From: Pascua guehoae
Taxonomy: Eukaryota > Basidiomycota > Tremellomycetes > Trichosporonales > Trichosporonaceae
DNA length: 24,739 nt
Assembly (NCBI GenBank): GCA_001600415.1
Contig: BCJX01000009.1
Span: forward strand, 800,541 to 825,279
Direction of reading: 5' to 3'
Below, in pieces: positions 18,777 through 24,739 of the stretch (the first letter of the stretch is position 1; each line of letters opens with the position of its first letter). The position numbers were made by a program, and so were the translations under genes. A model generated the notes under the pieces. That model was given only the letters and a program-made list of their open reading frames with translations, was not told the DNA's origin and did not search any database.

Positions 18777-21563
18777 ATGCCACCACGTCGCAGCGCTCGA
18801 CGCTCACTTCAAGCGTCGGCCGCGTCCGACTCCCCTGCGAAAGCCGTGGACTCGGAAGCAGCGCTGTCACCACTCGCCTTCCCTGCGCCCGACACTGTGG
18901 CCGCCGTTCTGTCTAGGGGACCGACCAACGCGAAGGAACCTGTGGCGGAACTCTCTGATGGGAACGCAGATGTGGTAGGTAGTATGGCAATATAGCAAGC
19001 AGCAATCAGCAATATAGCAAGCAGCAATCATAGATGTGCGCTGACCTCAGTCGGCTGCCACCGGCTTGGCGACGCCTCGAGCATCGCAGCCCGAGACTGA
19101 CCAGCCCGAAGCCGGTCCCAGTCGCGTGCGGCGGCCTGTGAAGACGTACAGGTGAGATCCACTCTTTGCTCAAACTTGAACTGACCTCAGCCGTGCCCAC
19201 AGGAGGGCATCGATGCTCAAGAAGCCGTCTCCGACCCCTTCCTCAGACTCGTCCTTATCCGAGCCACCCGACGGGCCACCAGCGCAAGCGACCTCACCGG
19301 CCTCTGAGGAGGAGGACGAGGAGCGAGAGCCTCCGTCGGATGAGTCTGAGTCGGAGGATTCTGACAATGCGAAGTCAAAGAAGCGTAAAGCTCCCGATGA
19401 CGACTATGCCCCCCAGAGCCGAGCGCCCAAGAGGGCGCCGCGCAAGACCGTGGGCAAGAAGGCCAAGGCGAGGAAGCGCTCCGAATCACCTGATCTGGCT
19501 ACTGTCTCCCTATTCGATGTTATCGACGGCAAGGTCGACAAGGAGGGCCGACTGATTAAAAAGGTGTCATCGAAGAAGAACCCCACCAAGCGTTCGCCAA
19601 AGAAAAAGGACGGTACCAAGCAGACACCCGCCAAACCGCGCACCCCCACAAAGGCGACTGGCGCAACCGCTTCTCGAGCACGGAGTACGGCGAAGAACAA
19701 AGCCATGCCCAACCCCACGCCTGATCAGACGTCACCAGGAACTCCAGAGAGCGACACTGTTATGCCGTGGAGCAGCCTGACCGCCGCCGCCGACGACGAT
19801 GACGACGATGACAAGCCGATGGACCTGATGGCCGTCTTCGAACGCAAGCAGTGTCCCTCATCTGACTCTGATGCGTCGTCTGTTTTAACAGACTTACCGC
19901 CTGCTCCTCCAGAGCCAGAGGTATTCCGACCATCAAAGCTGCCTCCTGGGTGAGTACTGATCCACGGCGGGACTAACGTTTTTCAGTGCCAAGATCGGAG
20001 GTACTTGTCTCGTCAAGGATATGCACGAGTGGCGCCCAGCTCTGCTGGAAGAGTTCCACCCTGCACAAACTGAGGAGGAAGCGCGGAGGCACGGGGACCG
20101 GTTCACTGTTAGGGATCGCGTTGGAAAGCTACACCAACGTCGGGTGAGGAAAGCCATCCTCTTCCTCGAAGATGAGGCGATCGCTGATTGTCTTGTAAGT
20201 GCTGTTGTACGTGCCCTGTCTCCGCGCTGACAGTCAGATTGCCGAATTTAGGGTGAGGGAAGAGAGTCCGACAAAGTCGTCACGGAAACGTCCCCCGACT
20301 CCGGACCTCGACCTTCCGCCGGCTGAGGACACGCCGGGGTTCTGCGAACTGGATTCGTGGAAACAGATTGTTGTGATGCGCCCACACCTGTCTGACATTC
20401 TGAACGAGCAATATCCGCCAGCCCAGTGGCGTGTCGATGCGTTCTTCCGATCCCCCTCTGCCCGCGACGGTCTGAACCGCAAGGTGTCTTATGGTGGCGT
20501 GCCCGACTTTGAGGTAGCTCGCGAGATTGTGCCCGAACTTGAGCGCTGGGCCCTTGGCGCTGAAGCACGTAGGGAGGCGACTCCCCGCCGCCGCAACGCA
20601 CGTTCTCGCAGCGATTCGACGCCCGCGACCGAGCCCCGCCCCCCTGCCACAGGTTCAGAGCGCTGGGAGAGCCTCTCGGGTCAGGACCGCCGCGACTATG
20701 TCCATCTCGTTTTGCTCCCCGAGGCGATTATCGAGATGTGTGTGCGTACATTTGGCTTCCTGGAGCCGGCAGAGCCGGCACCCGAGGACGACAACCGTAA
20801 ACAGGCTGATGGCCCTCCTGATGACGCCGGCACATCGGCCACAGCCGTGCAGGATGACGACACCGGGGCGGACGTGGCTGTCGATCAAGAACTTGATACT
20901 GCACAGCCTGCACAGCCTACGACCCCCAAGGCTTCCAAACCTGACCAGAACGGCGATACAACCACTGCCGCTAGCGAGAAGTCTACAGCTGCGGTATCAG
21001 GTGAACCAGGCGATACTCCGCCCCCGGCCACGGCTTCTCCTCCGGTCTCAAACGCTCCTGATAAAGCACCGCCGATGGAGGCAGCCCCCGTCCCTCCCGC
21101 CGAGCCTGCGGAACCACCGCAGATGGAAGCTACCCCTGTCCCTCCCGCCGAGCCTGCGGAACCACCGCAGACTGCTCGTGTCGCGTCGCCCACACCGCCC
21201 GCAACCACCTCTTCTACTTCTCCGCAACCAACCCCTGCCAAACCGACCCCCACCCCCTCTGAACCCTCCCAACAGCCTAGCTCCATACCGACCGCGTCTG
21301 GCACACCAGCGCCAGCCCCATCCAAAGCGGCCACGGCCCAACAGCGGGCATACGACGCAGCCTGTCGCCAAGTCCAGACACTGAGCCAGAACGACCCCAT
21401 GACCGACTGGGCCGTCCGGTGCACGGACATTAACAACGCCAAGCGCGCGATGCGCAGGAAACTCGGCCTGCCCGAGTTTGACACAGTCGAGCCATCCCCG
21501 CCCGACTTGGAGCTCTCGTGGGCGGGCGGGCGCCGGCGCACCAAGAAGAATTACAAGGTCTAG
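18777..21563 (+). CDS. Nuclear-looking protein with probable Rtc4-like region
   Basis: Exons 18777-18974, 19051-19151, 19191-19949, 19987-20194 and 20238-21563; 863 aa. The first 340 residues are disordered and rich in basic clusters (SKKRKAP, RKTVGKKAKARKR, KRSPKKK) and acidic runs, suggesting nuclear localisation. Residues about 350-598 are conserved-looking: FCELDSWKQIVVMRPHLSDI, YGGVPDFEVAREIVPEL and RRDYVHLVLLPEAIIEM. This order resembles the fungal Rtc4 (restriction of telomere capping 4) domain, whose hallmarks as I recall them are a DF-x-x-L...RP-x-L block, a GYYG-x-x-G-x-E-I-I block and a VLVPEVA block. The match is by eye and uncertain. A Pro/Thr-rich tail follows with a 16-residue duplication, then a conserved-looking end (QNDPMTDWAVRCTDINNAKR) and a basic terminus. 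The exon 3 acceptor could also be 19203 (four residues fewer). Confidence 0.6.
18987..19030 (+). repeat. Perfect 22-bp tandem duplication in intron 1
   Basis: Two identical adjacent copies of a 22-bp unit beginning gcaatatagcaag (18987-19008 and 19009-19030) make up most of the 76-bp first intron of the Rtc4-like gene. Confidence 0.95.
21075..21170 (+). repeat. 48-bp coding tandem repeat
   Basis: Two in-frame 48-bp copies (21075-21122 and 21123-21170) encode MEAAPVPPAEPAEPPQ and MEATPVPPAEPAEPPQ in the Pro-rich tail of the Rtc4-like protein. Confidence 0.95.
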
Positions 21564-22271
21564 TCGGGCGTGTGAATAGGCGAAGTAGGGTGTCTTGTAG
21601 CGAGAAACAGGCCGAGGTGGGCAGTGAGACATGGGCGCCGTCGCGGGGCGCCATCTAGGGCGGTTGAGCAGGTGTATGATCGCCGTCGCATGTAGTTTAC
21701 GAGTCTCGTAATGTAAGCAGCACACATATGTACATGTACGTCGTCCCCTGTATGTTGCACTCGTCAATGTGGGCAAGCCTGGGCAGCGGGGCATAACATG
21801 TTGCGGTCATCGGCCGATGTTCGGACGGACCACGTCTTGATCCGCGCGACGGCGTTGGTTGTAGGGTCTGGGACCCTTTGTGTGTGCATGAAACCAAACC
21901 ACTTGTGCAGGCATGTGTAGCGCTTAATGATTGGCACGTTTGCAGCGATAGGACGAGCTCGTACCAAGCAGCTGGAACAACGAGCTGGAACAATAGGTGT
22001 CTTCAGACTGACCACACGCGCGCGGCCGGCAACCACACACACACACCTCTCCACAGTCAAACAAATCACCATTAAGAAACACTGCACGCAACCCGCACGG
22101 CAATCCAATAACGTCTTTCAATCTCGAATGCATTTTCCAGAGCCCTAACATAAGCTGCTAGAACTCCTTTATCCCTCCTGGGGCGTGGTGCAGTCGTCTC
22201 GAGTCACCCCGATGCCCGACCTGTGGTGCGCCACGTCCCGGTCCGAGTTGTTGTGTCACTGCTTTGTTGGC
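21564..22271. other. Convergent 3' region, no gene seen
   Basis: 708 bp between the stop codons of the Rtc4-like gene (plus) and ATP1 (minus). It should contain both 3' UTRs. Short frames on either strand show no recognisable motif, and no tRNA was seen. Confidence 0.6.
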
Positions 22272-22773
22272 TTAGGCCGCGAAGTCGGCGACCGAGGCCT
22301 CGATGAGGGCCTTCATCTCCTTCTCAATCTCGGGGGTGAGGACACCGCCCGAGAGCTTCTCAAGGAGACCCTGGTGCTGCGACTTGAGGTTCTCGGTGAA
22401 GGCCTTCTCCCAAGCGCCAATCTTGTCGGTGGGGACCTTGTCGAGGAGACCGTTGACACCGGCGTAGATGAGAGGAGCAATGATCTCGGTGGGGAGAGGA
22501 GTGTACTGGGGCTGCTTGAGGAGCTCGGTAAGACGGGCACCACGGGCGAGAAGGAAGCGGGTCGAGGCGTCGAGGTCGGAACCGAACTGGGCGAAGGCGG
22601 CAACCTCACGGTACTGGGCGAGGTAGAGCTTGAGCGAACCGGCAACGGCCTTCATGAGCTTAGTCTGGGCGGCGGAACCGACACGCGAGACCGAGAGACC
22701 GACGTTGATGGCGGGGCGGATACCCTTGAAGAAGAGCTCGGCCTCGAGGAAGATCTGGCCGTCGGTAATCGAA

Positions 22774-22805
<32 letters not shown>

Positions 22806-24618
22806 ACCACCCTGGGTCTCAATGATGGGGAGGGCAGTGAGCGAACCACCACCGTGCGACTCGTTCATCTTGGCGGCACGCTCGAGGAGACGCGAGTGGA
22901 GGTAGAAGACGTCACCGGGGTAAGCCTCACGACCGGGGGGACGACGGAGAAGAAGCGACATCTGACGGTAGGCAACGGCCTGCTTGGAAAGGTCGTCGTA
23001 GATGATGAGGGCGTGCTTGCCGTTGTCACGGAACCACTCGCCCATGGCGCAACCCGAGAAGGGGGCGAGGTACTGGAGGGGCGCGGCGTCCGAGGCGGTA
23101 GCGGCGACAATGATCGAGTACTTGAGGGCGTCGTTCTCCTCGAGGGTCTTGACGAGCTGGGCGACAGTCGAGCGCTTCTGGCCGACGGCAACGTAGACAC
23201 AGTAGAGCTTCTTCTTCTCGTCGTTGCCGTCGTTCCACTTCTTCTGGTTGAGGATGGTGTCAATGGCGACGGCCGACTTGCCGGTCTGACGGTCACCAAT
23301 GATGAGCTCACGCTGGCCACGGCCAATGGGGACGAGCGAGTCGACCGACTTCATGCCAGTGGCCATGGGCTCGTGGACCGAGCGACGGGGCAGAATGCCG
23401 GGGGCCTTGACCTGGCACTTGGTGCGGCCAATGGCGTCAATGGGGCCCTTGCCGTCAATGGGGTTGCCGAGAGCGTCGACGACACGGCCGAGAAGGCCGG
23501 GGCCAACGGGAACGTCGACAATCTCGCCGGTACGCTTGACAGTGTCACCCTCCTTGATGAGACGGTCGTTACCGAAAATGGTGACACCGACGTTGTCGGC
23601 CTCGAGGTTAAGGCACATGCCGCGGACGCCAGAGGAGAACTCAACCATCTCCTCGGCCTGGACGTTGCGGAGGCCGTAGACACGGGCGATACCGTCACCG
23701 ATGGCTGAGGTGGGTGTTAGGGACCAGCGCTGTGTGTGGCTTTCGTAAGCCTGTATAAAACTTACTGAGGACGCGGCCGGTCTCCTGGACGTCACCGCCA
23801 GTCGAGGTGCCGGCAATGCGCGACTCGAGGATGGACGAGACCTCCGAGGCGGCTGTTGGTGGTGGTCATAGTGGTGGTGGGCGGGAGTGGTATGCATGGG
23901 GGGATGGGGTGGGATGGGATGAATGGATGTGGTGTGGTGTGGCAGTGAGGGAGGGGGGTTGGGGGTGGTGGTGGATGGTATGTGGCAGGTCATTGGCCGG
24001 GGGTGGAGGTGGACAATCGGGTTTGAGGCCGAACGACGTGGATCAAAGGGGGAGAGAGCAAAGGGGCGGGGTTGGGTTGCGAAAAAGGCCAAAGAAAACG
24101 CATCGCGTCAGCACACCGACTCTGTATGCAAGCATGCATCCCGCGGGGGGCATCACGTACCGGGCTTGGCGGTAGCGTAGGTGCGCGCGAGGCGGACGCC
24201 GCGCTGGAGAGGATGTCAGTAAACGCGGGCGACAGTTTGGGTGGTGGGGGGAGTGGGCGGGTTGGGGGCAGGGCGGGGAAGAAGGGGGGAAGGGGGGATT
24301 TGGTTTTCTCGGCATTTCGGTCGGCTCGACAGTCTCGCTCGTCAAGTCGAGCAGCGACGACAGCGACGCCGACGCACACCTGCGCACAAGGCAAAGCCTT
24401 GCACGCCGACCGTAGAGAGGCAGCCAGACCAAGCTCCCCGATGTGAGGGTTGGCCCAGCTCGCCTCGCCCCCCAACTTGTTTCCAACCCCCCAACTTGTC
24501 CCGCCCTCTGCGCCTGTCGCCGAGCTGCCGATCGGCGAGCCCGTGGGTTTTTTTCGTAGGTTGTTGAGGAGGGACGACTCACGGCCGCGCGGAGCGAGTT
24601 CCGGATGGCGGACTGCAT
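22272..24618 (-). CDS. ATP1: Mitochondrial F1F0 ATP synthase subunit alpha
   Basis: Non-catalytic nucleotide-binding subunit of the F1 head in the mitochondrial matrix. Exons 24618-24583, 24203-24161, 23852-23766 and 23704-22272; 532 aa, close to the usual fungal length. The N-terminus [12 protein letters not shown] followed by [14 protein letters not shown] is an Arg-rich, acid-free matrix-targeting peptide. The mature part then starts [12 protein letters not shown]. Key motifs: [15 protein letters not shown], Walker [10 protein letters not shown] (from about residue 192), Walker B region [12 protein letters not shown], and the alpha/beta signature [17 protein letters not shown]. The end, [17 protein letters not shown], also fits the family. 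The three introns (379, 308 and 61 bp) all interrupt the 5' third, and the rest is a single exon. Intron 2 is C-rich on the coding strand. The start was chosen because splicing from it yields the targeting peptide. Confidence 0.97.
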
Positions 24619-24739
24619 TGTGAGCGGTGTTTTGGAGGATGGAGGGGGAGAAAGGAGAGTGGTAGAAGAAGGAAGAGACGAGGTGAGATGGAGGTAGAAG
24701 GTCAAGCTGGGCGGAGGGAGGAGGTACGAGGTAGGGGGG
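24619..24739 (-). promoter_or_regulatory. ATP1 5' leader and start of promoter
   Basis: The sequence is strongly CT-rich on the ATP1 strand directly upstream of its ATG, as in many highly expressed fungal genes. It is cut by the window end. Confidence 0.5.

Noticed and set aside
22185..23708. 507-residue plus-strand open frame
   Set aside because: It is exactly antisense to the ATP1 main exon. Biased codon use in a highly expressed gene keeps the opposite frame open, and the translation has no family signal.
24072..24092. Alternative ATP1 start inside the window's second intron
   Set aside because: It would give a His/Pro-rich low-complexity leader. Splicing from 24618 instead gives a proper mitochondrial targeting peptide and the conserved ASEVSSILE start.

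Overview
This window looks like nuclear DNA of a basidiomycete fungus, most likely a tremellomycetous yeast (Trichosporonales or a relative). The order is inferred from GC-rich coding sequence, many tiny introns (about 36-50 bp) with CTGAC/CTAAC branch points, pyrimidine-rich promoters and the protein repertoire; no species marker is present. Spliced models were built by eye from GT/AG sites, reading frame and family conservation.

Layout, left to right: VPS60 (ESCRT-III, minus; last exon lies off the left edge); SWS1 (SWIM-type Rad51 mediator of the Shu complex, plus); a poly-C-rich interval; a BTG/Tob-domain protein (plus); a 1.25-kb convergent interval with no supported gene; SFR1/MEI5 (Swi5 partner and Rad51 mediator, minus); VTA1 (Vps4 activator, plus; contains a 49-N assembly gap); a small secreted, probably GPI-anchored eight-cysteine protein (minus); NTO1/BRPF (PHD, ePHD, bromodomain and PWWP scaffold of a histone acetyltransferase complex, minus, 14 exons); an 863-residue nuclear-looking protein with a probable Rtc4-like region (plus); and ATP1, the mitochondrial F1 ATP synthase alpha subunit (minus, start near the right edge).

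Functionally, Vps60 and Vta1 are direct partners in late ESCRT-III disassembly by Vps4. Sws1 and Sfr1 both assist Rad51 in homologous recombination. The four genes form two head-to-head pairs, VPS60/SWS1 and SFR1/VTA1, so each shared promoter joins one ESCRT factor with one recombination mediator. NTO1 and the Rtc4-like gene are also head to head and both look nuclear. ATP1 is an unrelated housekeeping gene. No mobile element, CRISPR array, rRNA or tRNA was recognised.
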